Below are positions 45,576 to 55,904 of a stretch of 64,000 nucleotides of DNA, one piece after another. Made by a program: the position numbers and the translations under genes. The notes beneath the pieces were generated by a model. It made no database searches and had not been told where the DNA came from. It saw nothing but the letters and a program-made list of their open reading frames with translations. The stretch is from Synechococcus sp. MU1643 (GTDB lineage: Bacteria > Cyanobacteriota > Cyanobacteriia > PCC-6307 > Cyanobiaceae), in NCBI RefSeq assembly GCF_020514095.1, contig NZ_VTKY01000001.1:1-64000 (forward strand), in the 5' to 3' direction. The number at the start of each line of letters is the position of its first letter. Positions within the stretch are counted from its first letter, which is position 1.

Positions 45576-46213
45576 GGGAAGGGGGCAGCTCCGTTACGCA
45601 GCCAGATCAACCAGCGCTTGAGCATCTGTTCTCCGGCATCGGACGACTTCTCCGGATGAAACTGGCAGGCGCCGACTCGGCCACGCCAGACAACAGCAGT
45701 GACCTCCTGATCACCGAAGGGAGCCGAGGCCTTGAGGTCATTCGGATCGGTGGGAACGGCGGCGTAGCTGTGCACGAAATACACCCATTCCGAGGGTGAT
45801 TTGCTGCTGAGCAGCGGACAGTTGCCGTGATGCTTCAACGGGGCCCAGCCCATGTGGGGGATGCGCTCGCCGCTGTTGCTGGGAAGGCGTTCCACCCGTC
45901 CGGCCAGAAGCCCCAGGCCTGGATCGTTGCCTTCATCGCTCTGTTCAAACAGCAGCTGCAGGCCAAGGCAAATGCCAAGCAACGGGCGATCCTCTTGCCC
46001 CCAGCGCAGCAGATGGGGCACCAGCCCCGTGGCCCTGAGGTTGGTCATGGCCGGATCAAAGGCGCCGACCCCAGGCAGGATCAGCGCATCAATGCCTTCC
46101 AGATCATCGGCATGTTGAATCAATGAGCAGCCTTGACCAAGTCGCTCCAGGCACTTCTCCACAGAGTGGAGATTGCCCATGCCGTAGTCGATTAACCCGA
46201 GGTTCAGACTCAA
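45572..46213 (-). CDS. hisH: Imidazole glycerol-phosphate synthase, glutaminase subunit
   Basis: 213 residues. The class I amidotransferase triad is visible: Cys82 in LLGICLGLQLLFE and His/Glu in GACQFHPEKSSDAG. IDYGMGNLHSVEKCLERLG marks the N-terminus. HisH supplies ammonia to HisF in histidine synthesis and yields the purine by-product AICAR. It lies between trxA and rsmD, all on the same strand. Confidence 0.97.
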   Translation of the reverse strand: MSLNLGLIDYGMGNLHSVEKCLERLGQGCSLIQHADDLEGIDALILPGVGAFDPAMTNLRATGLVPHLLRWGQEDRPLLGICLGLQLLFEQSDEGNDPGLGLLAGRVERLPSNSGERIPHMGWAPLKHHGNCPLLSSKSPSEWVYFVHSYAAVPTDPNDLKASAPFGDQEVTAVVWRGRVGACQFHPEKSSDAGEQMLKRWLIWLRNGAAPFP

Positions 46214-46239
46214 CCGGTTGATCCGTTCTGGAGACGAAT

Positions 46240-46563
46240 TCAGAGGTACTTGGAGATGGTGCCTGAGAGGGTTGCCTTGGGAACAGCGCCCACAACCGTG
46301 TCCACCTTCTGCCCGCCCTTGAACACCATCAGGGTCGGGATGCTGCGGATGCCGTACTGGCTGGCGACGTTGGGATTTTCATCGGTGTTGAGCTTGAACA
46401 CCTTGATTTGACCTTCAAATTCCTTGGCAATTTCCTCAACGATCGGAGCCACCATGCGGCAAGGTCCACACCAGGGTGCCCAGAAGTCCACGAGGACGGG
46501 CACGTCGCTTTGGAGCACGTCCTGCTCGAAGGATGCGTCGGTGACAGCAGCAGCGCTGGACAT
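46240..46563 (-). CDS. trxA: Thioredoxin (m-type)
   Basis: 107 residues from the ATG at 46563 ([20 protein letters not shown]). The active site WCGPC is in [18 protein letters not shown], and [15 protein letters not shown] carries the cis-proline. It reduces disulfides in the cytoplasm, for example in Calvin-cycle enzymes and peroxiredoxins. Longer upstream starts would run into the Yfr1 region and are unlikely. Yfr1 lies about 100 bases upstream, matching the guaB-yfr1-trxA order described for picocyanobacteria. Confidence 0.97.
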   Translation of the reverse strand: MSSAAAVTDASFEQDVLQSDVPVLVDFWAPWCGPCRMVAPIVEEIAKEFEGQIKVFKLNTDENPNVASQYGIRSIPTLMVFKGGQKVDTVVGAVPKATLSGTISKYL

Positions 46564-46666
46564 ATGAGCAGGGGAATTTAAGAGGAATTTAGCAACGGTT
46601 TCAAGCGAAAACACAGCACTTCCCTGCCGAGAAGGGAACTGTGACAGTCGCTCTCTACAAAGAGTG

Positions 46667-46729
46667 AAAGCCCGATTGCGCCGGGCCGGGGGGTGTGAGG
46701 AGTGTGTGGGCCGAAGCCCGCACACTTCC
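46667..46729 (-). ncRNA. yfr1: Yfr1 small regulatory RNA
   Basis: On the minus strand between guaB3 and trxA. A 5' hairpin (GTGTGCGGGC-TTCG-GCCCACACAC) is followed by the unpaired core ACTCCTCACAC (46693-46703), the ultra-conserved Yfr1 motif, then a terminator stem (GCCCG/CGGGC) ending in CTTT. Yfr1 is known in Prochlorococcus and Synechococcus between these same genes; in Prochlorococcus MED4 its core pairs with porin (som) mRNAs to block translation. Ends are estimated from the structure. Confidence 0.93.
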
Positions 46730-46743
46730 AATTTAGCCCTGCC

Positions 46744-47907
46744 TTACTTGCCCATTCCAAGGTGCTGGGCCTTTTGGTAGACCTTGCCTTCCGTCAACAG
46801 GGAGGGTGCTACGACCACCTCCACCTGCTGCATCTCCTTAATGGTTTGGGCTCCCAGGGTGCCCATGGAAGTCTTTAGGCAGCCCAGCAGGTTGTGGGTG
46901 CCGTCGTCCAATTTGGCCGGGCCTCGGAGGATGTGTTCGATGCTGCCGATATTGCCCACATTGATGCGGGTTCCGCGGGGCAGCACCGGGCTTGGGGTGG
47001 CCATGCCCCAGTGGAAGCCCCGGCCTGGAGCCTCTTCAGCACGGGCGATGGGGGAGCCGATCATCACGGCGTCGGCGCCGCAGGCGATGCATTTGCAGAT
47101 GTCACCGCCGGTGACGATGCCACCGTCGGCAACGATCGGAACGTAGCGACCGCTTTCCTTTTCGTAATCGGCCCTGGCGGCGGCGCAGTCGGCAACCGCC
47201 GTGGCCTGGGGAATGCCCACGCCGAGAACCCCACGGGAGGTGCAGGCAGCACCGGGTCCAATGCCCACCATTACGCCGGCTGCGCCTGCCCGCATCAGCT
47301 GCATGGCAACGTCATAGGTGACGCAGTTGCCGATCACCACGGGAACGCCCATGTCGCGGCAAAGGGCTTCCAGATCCAGGGTTTCTTGGCCTTCAGGTCC
47401 GGTGTGGTTTGTTGAGACCACGGTGGCCTGCACGAAGAAAAGATCGGCTCCGGCTTCGGCAATGGCCTTACCGAAACGCATGGCGGCCACCGGTGTGCCG
47501 CTGACGGCAGCGATGCCTCCCTGGGCCTTTATGTCTTGGATCCGTTTGCGGATCAGCGTCTCTTGAACCGGCTGGCTGTAGATCTGCTGCATCAGCGGGA
47601 CGAATTCGTCCTTGCCAACGGCGGCGATTCGATCCAGAACCTGATTGGGGTCTTCGTAGCGGGTCTGAACACCCTCAAGATTGAGCACGCCGAGGGCGCC
47701 CAGTTGGGACAGGCGAACGGCCATGCCCACGTCCACCACGCCATCCATGGCGCTGGCAATGATGGGGATCTCGCGCTCGATGCCCCCCAGGGTCCAACGG
47801 GTATCGGTGACCTCGGGGTCCACCGTGCGACCCCCAGGCACCAGAGCGATTTCATCGATTCCGTAGGCCCGGCGAACGGTCTTTGAGCGTCCGAGCTGAA
47901 TGTCCAC
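46744..47907 (-). CDS. guaB3: IMP dehydrogenase-like protein, GuaB3 type
   Basis: 387 residues with a GTG start. The catalytic loop [20 protein letters not shown] holds the active-site Cys, and [20 protein letters not shown] the phosphate-binding region. CBS domains are absent and the length is about 100 residues shorter than standard GuaB, which is the GuaB3 pattern in cyanobacteria. It probably oxidises IMP to XMP or a related step in purine metabolism. The Yfr1 RNA lies just downstream. Confidence 0.9.
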   Translation of the reverse strand: MDIQLGRSKTVRRAYGIDEIALVPGGRTVDPEVTDTRWTLGGIEREIPIIASAMDGVVDVGMAVRLSQLGALGVLNLEGVQTRYEDPNQVLDRIAAVGKDEFVPLMQQIYSQPVQETLIRKRIQDIKAQGGIAAVSGTPVAAMRFGKAIAEAGADLFFVQATVVSTNHTGPEGQETLDLEALCRDMGVPVVIGNCVTYDVAMQLMRAGAAGVMVGIGPGAACTSRGVLGVGIPQATAVADCAAARADYEKESGRYVPIVADGGIVTGGDICKCIACGADAVMIGSPIARAEEAPGRGFHWGMATPSPVLPRGTRINVGNIGSIEHILRGPAKLDDGTHNLLGCLKTSMGTLGAQTIKEMQQVEVVVAPSLLTEGKVYQKAQHLGMGK

Positions 47908-47928
47908 CGCGCGACTTCAATAAAGTCA

Positions 47929-47967
47929 GATCAAGCTACCAATCGGGATGATCGCCTCAGCTTGATC
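47929..47967. repeat. 9-bp inverted repeat between CAAD gene and guaB3
   Basis: GATCAAGCT (47929-47937) and AGCTTGATC (47959-47967) can pair over a 21-base loop. On the minus strand it overlaps the CAAD stop codon and is followed by TGACTTTATT, so it could be a weak terminator of the CAAD gene ahead of the guaB3 start. The long loop makes this uncertain. Confidence 0.3.
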
Positions 47968-48541
47968 GGCCTGTCACACGGCTCCAGGTGGAGTGAACGC
48001 CTTTGATGAAGTTGTCCCGATCGCTGTTGCGAATTAGGTTGCGCAGAGCGAAGTTCACCAACCAGATCACTCCGGCCAGCTCTAGCAGGCCTGGAACGAG
48101 AGGGATGCTGTTGATGGTATTGAGAACACCGGAATATATCGTCGACACCAGGCTGAAGACGATCAGGCCGCCAACCACCCGCAGCGGCAGCTGGGCCTTG
48201 GTCCAAAGCTCAGCCAGAGCGTTCTGCTCGAGCCAGTCTTTCACCTTGCCCACCAGCAGCTCCCATTCGCCACCGTCCTGATCGGTGCTGTCCTGAGCAA
48301 GGATCGACACTGTGGAGGCTATTACCGGGTCGGACGTGGGCGCGGGTGTTGGGGTGGGAGTGGGTGTCGGAGTCGGTTCAGGCTCCGGAGTGGGTTCCGG
48401 TGTTGGGGTGGGAGTGGGTGTCGGAGTCGGAGTCGGTTCAGGCTCCGGAGTGGGTTCCGGTGTTGGCGTGGTTTCGCTGCCTGGGATTTCGGCTTCAGGG
48501 CGTGGCTCGTCGACAGGACCCATCACGTCAGTGGAAAGCAT
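47957..48541 (-). CDS. CAAD/CURT1-like membrane protein with Pro-Thr-Glu repeats
   Basis: 194 residues. The first half is acidic and repetitive, built from PTPEP and PTPTPT units (about residues 26-68). The C-terminal half resembles the CAAD domain: an amphipathic helix (KVKDWLEQNALAELWTK), two membrane spans (VVGGLIVFSLVSTIYSG; LLELAGVIWLVNFALRNL) and a final helix. CAAD/CURT1 proteins bind and curve thylakoid membranes; CAAD domains also anchor some tRNA synthetases. The repeat coding DNA has near-identical 54/60-base units. Confidence 0.8.
   Translation of the reverse strand: MLSTDVMGPVDEPRPEAEIPGSETTPTPEPTPEPEPTPTPTPTPTPTPEPTPEPEPTPTPTPTPTPAPTSDPVIASTVSILAQDSTDQDGGEWELLVGKVKDWLEQNALAELWTKAQLPLRVVGGLIVFSLVSTIYSGVLNTINSIPLVPGLLELAGVIWLVNFALRNLIRNSDRDNFIKGVHSTWSRVTGRSS
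48347..48460. repeat. Two tandem 54/60-base units in the CAAD gene
   Basis: Unit 1 (48347-48400) and unit 2 (48401-48460) are identical except for an extra six bases (GTCGGA) in unit 2. They encode the Pro/Thr/Glu repeats. Such exact tandem units change length easily by slippage or unequal recombination. Confidence 0.85.
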
Positions 48542-48613
48542 CGGGATTTTATCCGGACTTTTCTGTTGCTTCTACCGTCCGAGATAGACTGTTAATGGAC
48601 GTCTGATGCACGT

Positions 48614-51226
48614 ATGACGGATTCTGTGGGGCCTGGCGGCGGCGGTCCCGGCGGTTCCGACGATCGGATCATTCAGACAGACCTACGCAACGAGATGTCG
48701 CGCTCCTATTTGGAGTACGCGATGAGTGTGATCGTGGGTCGGGCGCTGCCCGATGCCCGCGACGGCCTCAAGCCGGTGCATCGCCGAATCCTGTACGCGA
48801 TGTACGAGTTGGGCCTCACCAGCGACAGGCCTTACCGCAAGTGCGCCCGTGTGGTGGGCGAAGTGCTCGGCAAATATCACCCCCACGGCGACACCGCTGT
48901 GTACGACGCCCTGGTGCGCATGGCTCAGGACTTCTCCATGTCGATGCCCCTGATCGATGGGCACGGCAATTTCGGCTCGGTGGATAATGATCCACCGGCG
49001 GCTATGCGATACACCGAATCGCGGTTGCGGGCGCTGACCACCGACAGCCTGCTGGAAGACATCGAGGCTGAGACGGTTGATTTTGCCGACAACTTCGATG
49101 GCTCGCAGCAGGAGCCAACCGTGCTTCCTGCGCGGATCCCGCAGCTGCTTCTGAATGGTTCAGCGGGCATCGCCGTGGGGATGGCGACCAATATTCCTCC
49201 CCACAACCTCAATGAGCTAATTGATGGCTTACTCGCGTTGATCGCGAACCCTGAGATCACCGATCAGGAGTTAATCCAGCTGATCCCTGGTCCAGATTTC
49301 CCCACCGGTGGTCAGATCCTTGGGCGGGAAGGCATACGCGAGACCTACCTGGGCGGCCGCGGCTCGGTGACGATGCGCGGAGTGGCCAACATTGAAACGC
49401 TCGAGGTGCCGGGACGCCCCGATCGCGATGCCGTGATCATCACGGAGTTGCCGTATCAGACCAATAAAGCGGCTCTGATTGAGCGAATCGCAGAGCTAGT
49501 TAACGATAAGAAATTAGAGGGTATTTCCGACATTCGCGACGAAAGCGACCGCGATGGCATGCGGATTGTGGTGGAACTGCGCCGTGACGCCTACCCGCAG
49601 GTGGTGCTGAACAACCTGTTCAAGCTCACCCCGCTGCAGAGCAACTTCAGCGCCTACATGTTGGCGCTGGTGAACGGCGAGCCAATCCTGCTCACCCTGC
49701 GCAAGATGCTCGAGGTGTTCCTCGACTTCCGGGTCGAGACGATTGAGCGCCGCACCCGCTATTTGCTTCGCAAGGCCGAAGAGCGCGACCACATCCTGCT
49801 GGGCCTGCTGCTGGCGCTCGATCAGCTGGATCCGATCATCGCCTTGATCCGGGCTGCTCCCGATACGGCCACGGCACGTCAACAGCTTCAGGAGCTCCAT
49901 GGCCTCTCCGACATCCAGGCCGATGCCATCCTGCAGATGCAGCTGCGCCGTCTGACGGCTCTAGAGGCCGACAAGATCCGGCTCGAGCACGAGGATCTGG
50001 TCACCAAGATCGCTGACTACAAGGACATCCTTGGCCGTCGTGAGCGTGTGTTCGGAATCATCCAGGACGAGCTCGGTCAACTGCAGGAGCGCTACCAGAC
50101 GCCGCGTCGCACCGAAATCCTCGACCTCGGCGGCGGCCTATCCGACATCGACCTGATCGCCAATGAGCGTTCGGTGGTGCTGCTTACTGAGACCGGTTAT
50201 CTCAAGCGGATGCCGGTGAGCGAGTTTGAAGCCACCAGCCGCGGCACCCGCGGTAAGGCCGGCACCCGCAGCCAGGGTGAAGATGCGGTGAAGCTGTTCA
50301 TCAGCTGCAACGACCACGACACCTTGGTGCTGTTCAGCGACCGCGGTGTGTCGTATGCACTGCCCGCCTACCGCGTGCCCCAGTGCAGCCGTGCGGCCAA
50401 GGGAACGCCGGTGGTGCAGCTGCTGCCGATCCCTCGGGAAGAGGCGATCACCACATTGATTCCGGTGTCGGAGTTCAGCGACGACACCGACCTGGTGATG
50501 CTCACCCGAGGTGGCTTCATCAAGCGCACCCGCCTTTCGGCCTTCAGCAACATCCGCTCCAATGGCCTGATCGCCATCAACCTGGAGGAAGGTGATGCCC
50601 TCACCTGGGTGCGCCTGGCGGTGCCTGGCGACAGCGTCTTGATCGGCTCCAAAGCCGGGATGACCATCCACTTCCGCCTCAGTGATGAGGAGTTGCGGCC
50701 CTTGGGCCGCACTGCCCGCGGCGTGCGTTCGATGAACCTGCGCGATGGTGATGCCCTGGTGAGCATGGATGTTCTGCCCGTGGAACTCGCCGATCAGGTG
50801 GCCGCCAGCGCCGACGATGAAGAGGATGCCGCCAGTGAGGGTCCCTGGGTGCTCGTGGCGTCGGCCTCGGGTCTGGGCAAACGGGTTCCGGTGACGCAAT
50901 TCCGCTTGCAGAAGCGGGCCGGCATGGGCCTTCGCGCGATGAAGTTCCGCACCGACGCCGATGAGCTGGTGGGGCTGAGTGTGCTCGGTGCCGGTGAGGA
51001 GTTGCTGCTGGTGAGCGAGAAGGGGGTGATCGTGCGCACCAGCGCCGATGCCATTCCGCAGCAGTCCCGTGCGGCCACAGGGGTGCGTCTGCAGAAGCTC
51101 GACAAGGGCGACCGTCTGCTGAAGGTGGTGTTGGTGCCGCCTTCAGCAGACGACGACTCTGCTGACGACGACACGTCAAACGACCCCGATTCGAGTGACA
51201 CTGAAAGCAGCGCACAGGACAGCTGA
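48614..51226 (+). CDS. gyrA: DNA gyrase subunit A
   Basis: 870 residues. The N-terminal region includes [24 protein letters not shown] sequence and the catalytic tyrosine in [10 protein letters not shown]; the C-terminal beta-pinwheel has repeated blades and the GyrA box ([10 protein letters not shown]). It ends in an acidic Asp/Ser tail. GyrA breaks and rejoins DNA to introduce negative supercoils. The start at 48614 ([10 protein letters not shown]) includes a Gly-rich leader. The stop lies two bases before the lycopene cyclase start. Confidence 0.96.
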   Translation: MTDSVGPGGGGPGGSDDRIIQTDLRNEMSRSYLEYAMSVIVGRALPDARDGLKPVHRRILYAMYELGLTSDRPYRKCARVVGEVLGKYHPHGDTAVYDALVRMAQDFSMSMPLIDGHGNFGSVDNDPPAAMRYTESRLRALTTDSLLEDIEAETVDFADNFDGSQQEPTVLPARIPQLLLNGSAGIAVGMATNIPPHNLNELIDGLLALIANPEITDQELIQLIPGPDFPTGGQILGREGIRETYLGGRGSVTMRGVANIETLEVPGRPDRDAVIITELPYQTNKAALIERIAELVNDKKLEGISDIRDESDRDGMRIVVELRRDAYPQVVLNNLFKLTPLQSNFSAYMLALVNGEPILLTLRKMLEVFLDFRVETIERRTRYLLRKAEERDHILLGLLLALDQLDPIIALIRAAPDTATARQQLQELHGLSDIQADAILQMQLRRLTALEADKIRLEHEDLVTKIADYKDILGRRERVFGIIQDELGQLQERYQTPRRTEILDLGGGLSDIDLIANERSVVLLTETGYLKRMPVSEFEATSRGTRGKAGTRSQGEDAVKLFISCNDHDTLVLFSDRGVSYALPAYRVPQCSRAAKGTPVVQLLPIPREEAITTLIPVSEFSDDTDLVMLTRGGFIKRTRLSAFSNIRSNGLIAINLEEGDALTWVRLAVPGDSVLIGSKAGMTIHFRLSDEELRPLGRTARGVRSMNLRDGDALVSMDVLPVELADQVAASADDEEDAASEGPWVLVASASGLGKRVPVTQFRLQKRAGMGLRAMKFRTDADELVGLSVLGAGEELLLVSEKGVIVRTSADAIPQQSRAATGVRLQKLDKGDRLLKVVLVPPSADDDSADDDTSNDPDSSDTESSAQDS

Positions 51227-51228
51227 CC

Positions 51229-52467
51229 TTGGTTGAGCCGGTGGATGTGCTGGTGTTGGGGGGTGGTCCTGCTGCCCTCTGCATCGCATCAGAATTGAAC
51301 CAACGCGGTGTGGCTGTTGCAGGCATCGCTCCCGATCCGGTCGACGATCCCTGGCCGAACACCTACGGCATCTGGGTCGATGAACTCAAAGCCGTGGGGC
51401 TTGAGCAGCTGCTGGAGCACCGCTGGAGCGACACCGTCAGTTATTTCGGCGAAGGCGGATCAACGGCTCAGGATCAGAGCCATGCCTATGGGATCGACTA
51501 CGGCTTGTTCGATCGTGCTGCTCTGCAGCGCCATTGGCTGGAGGGGGCTGATCGTGTGGCCTGGCATCAAGACACCGCCGAAACGGTGGATGTGAAGGAT
51601 GCAATCACCAGCGTCAGCTGTGCATCGGGAACAACCTTGCAGGCGCGCTTGGTGATTGATGCCTCAGGTTCGCGCACGCCCCACATTCGCCGCCCCGATC
51701 AGGGGCCGGTGGCGGGCCAGGCGGCTTACGGCGTGGTGGCACGTTTCTCCAAACCGCCAATTGAGCCGGGCCGGTTTGTGCTGATGGACTACCGCTGCGA
51801 TCACCTCAGCGAGGAGCAGAGCAGCGAACCGCCCACGTTTTTGTATGCGATGGATTTGGGCGATGGGCTGTTCTTCGTGGAGGAAACTTCGCTCGCCTTG
51901 GCGCCAGGGGTTCCCTACGACGTGCTCAAGCAACGGCTGCAGCAGCGCTTGGATCAGCGGGGTGTGGAAATTACTGAGGTGATCCATGAAGAGTTCTGCC
52001 TCTTCCCGATGAACCTGCCGTTGCCCGATCGCAGTCAGCCGGTGCTGGCTTTCGGTGGAGCGGCGAGCATGGTGCATCCAGCCTCGGGCTACATGGTGGG
52101 ATCGCTGCTGCGGCGGGGGCCTGATTTGGCCCTCGCCATCGCCGAAGCCATCGCTAATCCAAGCCTTGGTTCAGCAGCGTTGGCGCAACGGGGCTGGCAG
52201 GCGCTCTGGCCATTGGAACTGGTGCTGCGCCATCAGCTCTATCAGTTCGGCCTGGACCGGTTGATGGGCTTCAACGAAGCGTTGTTGCGCACCCACTTCG
52301 CCACGTTCTTTTCATTGCCTCGAGAGGAGTGGTTTGGCTTCCTCACCAACACCCTGCCGCTGCCTCGGCTGATGGGGGTGATGCTGCGGTTGTTTGCTTT
52401 ATCCCCGTGGGAATTGCGGCGAGGGCTGGTGCTGGGGGCGGCGAAGGATCAAGCTCCGCGGTTTTGA
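51229..52467 (+). CDS. crtL: Lycopene cyclase, CrtL type
   Basis: 412 residues with a TTG start. The dinucleotide-binding DVLVLGGGPAALCIASEL (residues 6-23) and the plant-like PWPNTYGIWVDE motif identify CrtL-type cyclases, which turn lycopene into cyclic carotenes. FGGAASMVHPASGYMVGSLL and WGFEKLLRTHFATFF-like FNEALLRTHFATFFSLP also fit. Whether it makes beta or epsilon rings cannot be decided from sequence alone. It follows gyrA by two bases, so the two probably share a transcript. Confidence 0.9.
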   Translation: MVEPVDVLVLGGGPAALCIASELNQRGVAVAGIAPDPVDDPWPNTYGIWVDELKAVGLEQLLEHRWSDTVSYFGEGGSTAQDQSHAYGIDYGLFDRAALQRHWLEGADRVAWHQDTAETVDVKDAITSVSCASGTTLQARLVIDASGSRTPHIRRPDQGPVAGQAAYGVVARFSKPPIEPGRFVLMDYRCDHLSEEQSSEPPTFLYAMDLGDGLFFVEETSLALAPGVPYDVLKQRLQQRLDQRGVEITEVIHEEFCLFPMNLPLPDRSQPVLAFGGAASMVHPASGYMVGSLLRRGPDLALAIAEAIANPSLGSAALAQRGWQALWPLELVLRHQLYQFGLDRLMGFNEALLRTHFATFFSLPREEWFGFLTNTLPLPRLMGVMLRLFALSPWELRRGLVLGAAKDQAPRF

Positions 52468-52552
52468 GATCCACCTGCCGTGCGAGCGGCGGTGTGACCT
52501 TCGAGTTCTGATTGTTCAACGGTCGATCCCCGATCCGTGATGTGAACAGTGA

Positions 52553-52580
52553 AGAGCCCCAGATTGCTGGGGCTCTTTTT
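52553..52580. terminator. Rho-independent terminator, crtL side (bidirectional)
   Basis: AGAGCCCC (52553-52560) pairs with GGGGCTCT (52569-52576) over an 8-base loop and runs into TTTTT on the plus strand, a textbook terminator after crtL. On the minus strand the GH57 gene ends at 52579, overlapping the hairpin, followed by a run of A's there, so it can also serve that gene weakly. Confidence 0.9.
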
Positions 52581-54174
52581 AGGTGCTGGGTTCAGAAGGA
52601 TTCACCGGGGCCCAGTCCAACGGTTGAATCAGCGGGAACAGGCGATCGTCCGTCTGCACCTCCTCGAGCCAGCCCTCCGGCAGTTCGGTGGTGCCGTCGA
52701 TTGCCTGCATCAGGTGCCAGAAGCGGCCCAGATGGCGTTGCACCCGTTCTCGGGCCAGTTCGGTGGTGGTGCCGGCTCTAAGGATGAAGCTCCAGTCGGA
52801 CGACTGCGCGAGCAACAGTTCCCGTGCCGCTTGCTGCAGCCACTGCATCGCCTGCTCGCTGCCCACCCCGCGGCTGCAGCGCTGCACCATCGCGGCGCTG
52901 GCCTTTTCCCACTCGGGGATGATCCAGGCGTTGCTGTCGTTCAGCCAGTAGTCGTGATAGCCCCCTTGCCCCCAGCTGGAGGGGGAGGGATCGCAGAGCT
53001 GAAGTTGGCCAACGCTGTTCAGCACATCGCGCAGCCGGGTGAAGGCCACCCCCTCCTGAGGTGCCTGCTGGAACAGCTGGCTGAGAAAAGCCGGCCCTTC
53101 AAACCACCAGTGGCCAAACAGTTCTGCATCGAAAGGTGCCACCAAGAGTGGGGAAACTTCCATGGCATTCCCGAGCTGATCCAACTGCCGGCGGCGGCCC
53201 TGTAGGTAATCGGCGGCATGCTCTTTCACCCGTTCAGCAGCCACCCACGGTTCATAGGGCTGTTTCCGGTCCAACGGTGCGCTGTGATCGGTCACCCGAT
53301 GCAGTTTCAGGCCGAGCGGGCGCGGTTGGTCGAGGCCAAGGGGTTTGAGCTCTTCGATTGGCAGGTCCCAGCCCAGATCGCGATGGAACTCCCGGTAGTG
53401 GGGATCGCCGGGGTAGCCGTCCTTGGCCGACCACACCGGCAGGGTGGCGTCACTGTCACGCCCGAAGAGAGCCACCCCGTTGCGGCTGCAGATCGGCGCA
53501 TACACGCCGTAGCGGGGCCGGGGCCGGCCATGCAGCAGCCCATGCCCGTCCAGCACGGCGTAGCGAAGCCCGGCATCGCGCATCCAGCGGTCCAGGCCTT
53601 CGTAATAGGCGCATTCCGGCAGCCAGATCCCTAGGGGGCGCTCCCCCACCAGGCGTTGGTGTTCCCGCACCGCTGTGCGCAGTTGGCCGCGCACCGCTTC
53701 CGGGTGATGGCGCAGCAGGGGCAGATAGCCGTGGGTGGCGCCGCAGGTGAGCAGGTCCACCACCCCATCGCGCTGCAGGGCGGCGAAGCGCTGGATCAAA
53801 TCGCCGTCGCAGGACCGCCACGCCAGCCGATGCCGCTCGATTGTGGCCGCCAGGTGCTCGGCGCCTGCACGCAGTGATGGGTCGGCCTTCGGGAGGAGAA
53901 CCAGCCGTTCGTGCAACCACTGGGGAAAGCGCTGCTTCAGGTCTTGATCGCTCAGCAGCGACAGCAGCGTCGGCGACAAGCCGATGGTGAGTTTGGGCTG
54001 CTGGTGGGGGTCGGCGTTGGCCAGCTCCAGCGTTTCCAACAGCGGCAAGTAACACTCGATCAGGGCCTGGAAAAACCAGTCCTCCTCCAGGGAGCCAGGT
54101 TGTGCCGATCGCACGTAGGGCAGATGGGCATGCAACACCAGGGCGACAGCGCCTTTGGTCACGAACAAGCCCAA
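52579..54174 (-). CDS. GH57-family 1,4-alpha-glucan branching enzyme-like protein
   Basis: 531 residues. The GH57 N-terminus VALVLHAHLPYVRS is clear, followed by GIWLPECAYYEGLDRWMRDA (catalytic Glu region) and VAPFDAELFGHWWFEGPAFL (second acidic residue). A DUF1957-like helical C-terminus follows. Such enzymes branch glycogen in cyanobacteria and Thermococcales. Activity is inferred. The gene is divergent from leuA and convergent with crtL. Confidence 0.88.
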   Translation of the reverse strand: MGLFVTKGAVALVLHAHLPYVRSAQPGSLEEDWFFQALIECYLPLLETLELANADPHQQPKLTIGLSPTLLSLLSDQDLKQRFPQWLHERLVLLPKADPSLRAGAEHLAATIERHRLAWRSCDGDLIQRFAALQRDGVVDLLTCGATHGYLPLLRHHPEAVRGQLRTAVREHQRLVGERPLGIWLPECAYYEGLDRWMRDAGLRYAVLDGHGLLHGRPRPRYGVYAPICSRNGVALFGRDSDATLPVWSAKDGYPGDPHYREFHRDLGWDLPIEELKPLGLDQPRPLGLKLHRVTDHSAPLDRKQPYEPWVAAERVKEHAADYLQGRRRQLDQLGNAMEVSPLLVAPFDAELFGHWWFEGPAFLSQLFQQAPQEGVAFTRLRDVLNSVGQLQLCDPSPSSWGQGGYHDYWLNDSNAWIIPEWEKASAAMVQRCSRGVGSEQAMQWLQQAARELLLAQSSDWSFILRAGTTTELARERVQRHLGRFWHLMQAIDGTTELPEGWLEEVQTDDRLFPLIQPLDWAPVNPSEPST

Positions 54175-54271
54175 ACGGTTGCTGACCTTAATCCGTTTCC
54201 CCCTTGGGAGCTGAACTAAGATGGATTAACTCATAGTCACTCCGACTAAGACCTCCGCTGGAGCCTCTTCC

Positions 54272-55894
54272 ATGGCCAAGGACCCCGGTCGCGTCCTGAT
54301 TTTTGACACCACCCTGCGGGATGGTGAGCAGTCGCCCGGGGCGAGCCTCAACCTGGAGGAAAAGCTGGCCATTGCCCAGCAGCTGGCGCGGCTCGGTGTG
54401 GATGTGATCGAGGCGGGATTTCCCTTTGCTAGCCCCGGTGATTTCGCCGCTGTGCAGCGGATTGCCCAGCAGGTGGGTGGCGATAACGGCCCGATCATCT
54501 GCGGCCTGGCCCGTGCCTCGCGGGCCGACATCAAGGCCTGTGCTGATGCCGTGGCGCCAGCACCGCGCCGTCGCATTCACACCTTCATCGCCACCAGCGA
54601 CATCCACCTCGAGCACAAGCTGCGGAAGAGCCGTGCCGATGTGCTCGGCATCGTTCCCGAGATGGTGAGCTATGCCCGTTCTCTAGTCGAGGACGTTGAG
54701 TTCTCCTGTGAGGACGCCGGCCGCAGCGACCCGGAGTTTCTCTACGAGGTGATTGAGGCGGCGATTGCTGCGGGTGCCACCACGATCAACATTCCCGACA
54801 CCGTCGGTTACACCACCCCGTCGGAGTTCGGGGCCCTGATCGCAGGGATCAATCAGCACGTGCCCAACATCGGCGAGGCCGTGATCTCCGTGCACGGCCA
54901 CAACGATCTCGGCCTGGCCGTGGCCAATTTTCTCGAGGCCGTCAAGAACGGCGCCCGTCAGCTCGAATGCACCATCAATGGCATTGGCGAACGGGCCGGC
55001 AATGCCTCCCTCGAGGAGTTGGTGATGGCGTTGCACGTGCGGCGGCGTCATTACAACCCGTTCTTTGGCCGGGATGAAGACAGCCCCACGCCGCTTACGG
55101 CCGTGCGCACCGAAGAGATCATCAAGACCTCACGGTTGGTGTCCAATCTCACCGGAATGGTGGTGCAGCCCAACAAGGCGATCGTTGGTGCCAATGCCTT
55201 CGCCCATGAATCCGGCATCCACCAGGACGGCGTTCTCAAGAACCGGCTCACCTACGAAATCATTGATGCCAAGACCGTCGGGTTGTCCGACAACCGCATC
55301 TCCCTCGGCAAGCTGAGCGGCCGCAGTGCCGTGCGCGCCCGTCTGGAGGAGCTTGGCTACGACCTCACCCGCGAGGACCTCGATGAAGCCTTTGCCCGCT
55401 TCAAGGAACTCGCTGATCGCAAGCGCGAGATCACCGACCGTGATCTCGAGGCGATCGTCAGCGAACAGGTGCAGCAGCCGGAATCCCGCTTCCAGCTCAA
55501 GCTCGTGCAGGTCAGCTGTGGCAGCAGCCTGCGCCCCACTGCCACCGTCACCCTTCTAGATGAAGAGGGTAGTGAGACCACAGGTTCGGCGGTGGGCACC
55601 GGTCCGGTGGATGCCGTCTGCCGTGCCTTGAATGATCTGGCGGGTGTGCCCAATGAATTGATCGAGTTCTCGGTCAAGTCGGTCACCGAGGGCATCGATG
55701 CCATGGGCGAGGTGACCATTCGCCTGCGCCGCAACGGTGCCCTCTATTCCGGCCACGCTGCCGACACCGATGTGGTGGTGGCGGCGGCGATGGCCTTCAT
55801 TAATGCCCTCAATCGCCTGGTGGCCGGAGAGGAGCGCCAGTCATTGCATCCCCAGAAGGATCCTGTTGTTCTGGAGACCCGACCGACGCTCTAG
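54272..55894 (+). CDS. leuA: 2-isopropylmalate synthase
   Basis: 540 residues. The HMGL-like catalytic domain starts with [20 protein letters not shown] and contains [18 protein letters not shown] (metal-binding His) and [19 protein letters not shown]. The C-terminal leucine-sensing domain follows ([20 protein letters not shown]). It condenses 2-oxoisovalerate and acetyl-CoA, the first step of leucine synthesis, downstream of the branched-chain pathway regulated by ilvN. The ABC permease gene begins ten bases after the stop. Confidence 0.97.
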   Translation: MAKDPGRVLIFDTTLRDGEQSPGASLNLEEKLAIAQQLARLGVDVIEAGFPFASPGDFAAVQRIAQQVGGDNGPIICGLARASRADIKACADAVAPAPRRRIHTFIATSDIHLEHKLRKSRADVLGIVPEMVSYARSLVEDVEFSCEDAGRSDPEFLYEVIEAAIAAGATTINIPDTVGYTTPSEFGALIAGINQHVPNIGEAVISVHGHNDLGLAVANFLEAVKNGARQLECTINGIGERAGNASLEELVMALHVRRRHYNPFFGRDEDSPTPLTAVRTEEIIKTSRLVSNLTGMVVQPNKAIVGANAFAHESGIHQDGVLKNRLTYEIIDAKTVGLSDNRISLGKLSGRSAVRARLEELGYDLTREDLDEAFARFKELADRKREITDRDLEAIVSEQVQQPESRFQLKLVQVSCGSSLRPTATVTLLDEEGSETTGSAVGTGPVDAVCRALNDLAGVPNELIEFSVKSVTEGIDAMGEVTIRLRRNGALYSGHAADTDVVVAAAMAFINALNRLVAGEERQSLHPQKDPVVLETRPTL

Positions 55895-55904
55895 AGCCGA
55901 CGCC

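Noticed and set aside
54175..54271. Leucine attenuation leader before leuA
   Set aside because: No short frame with Leu codons and no terminator/antiterminator pair seen in the 97-base gap.
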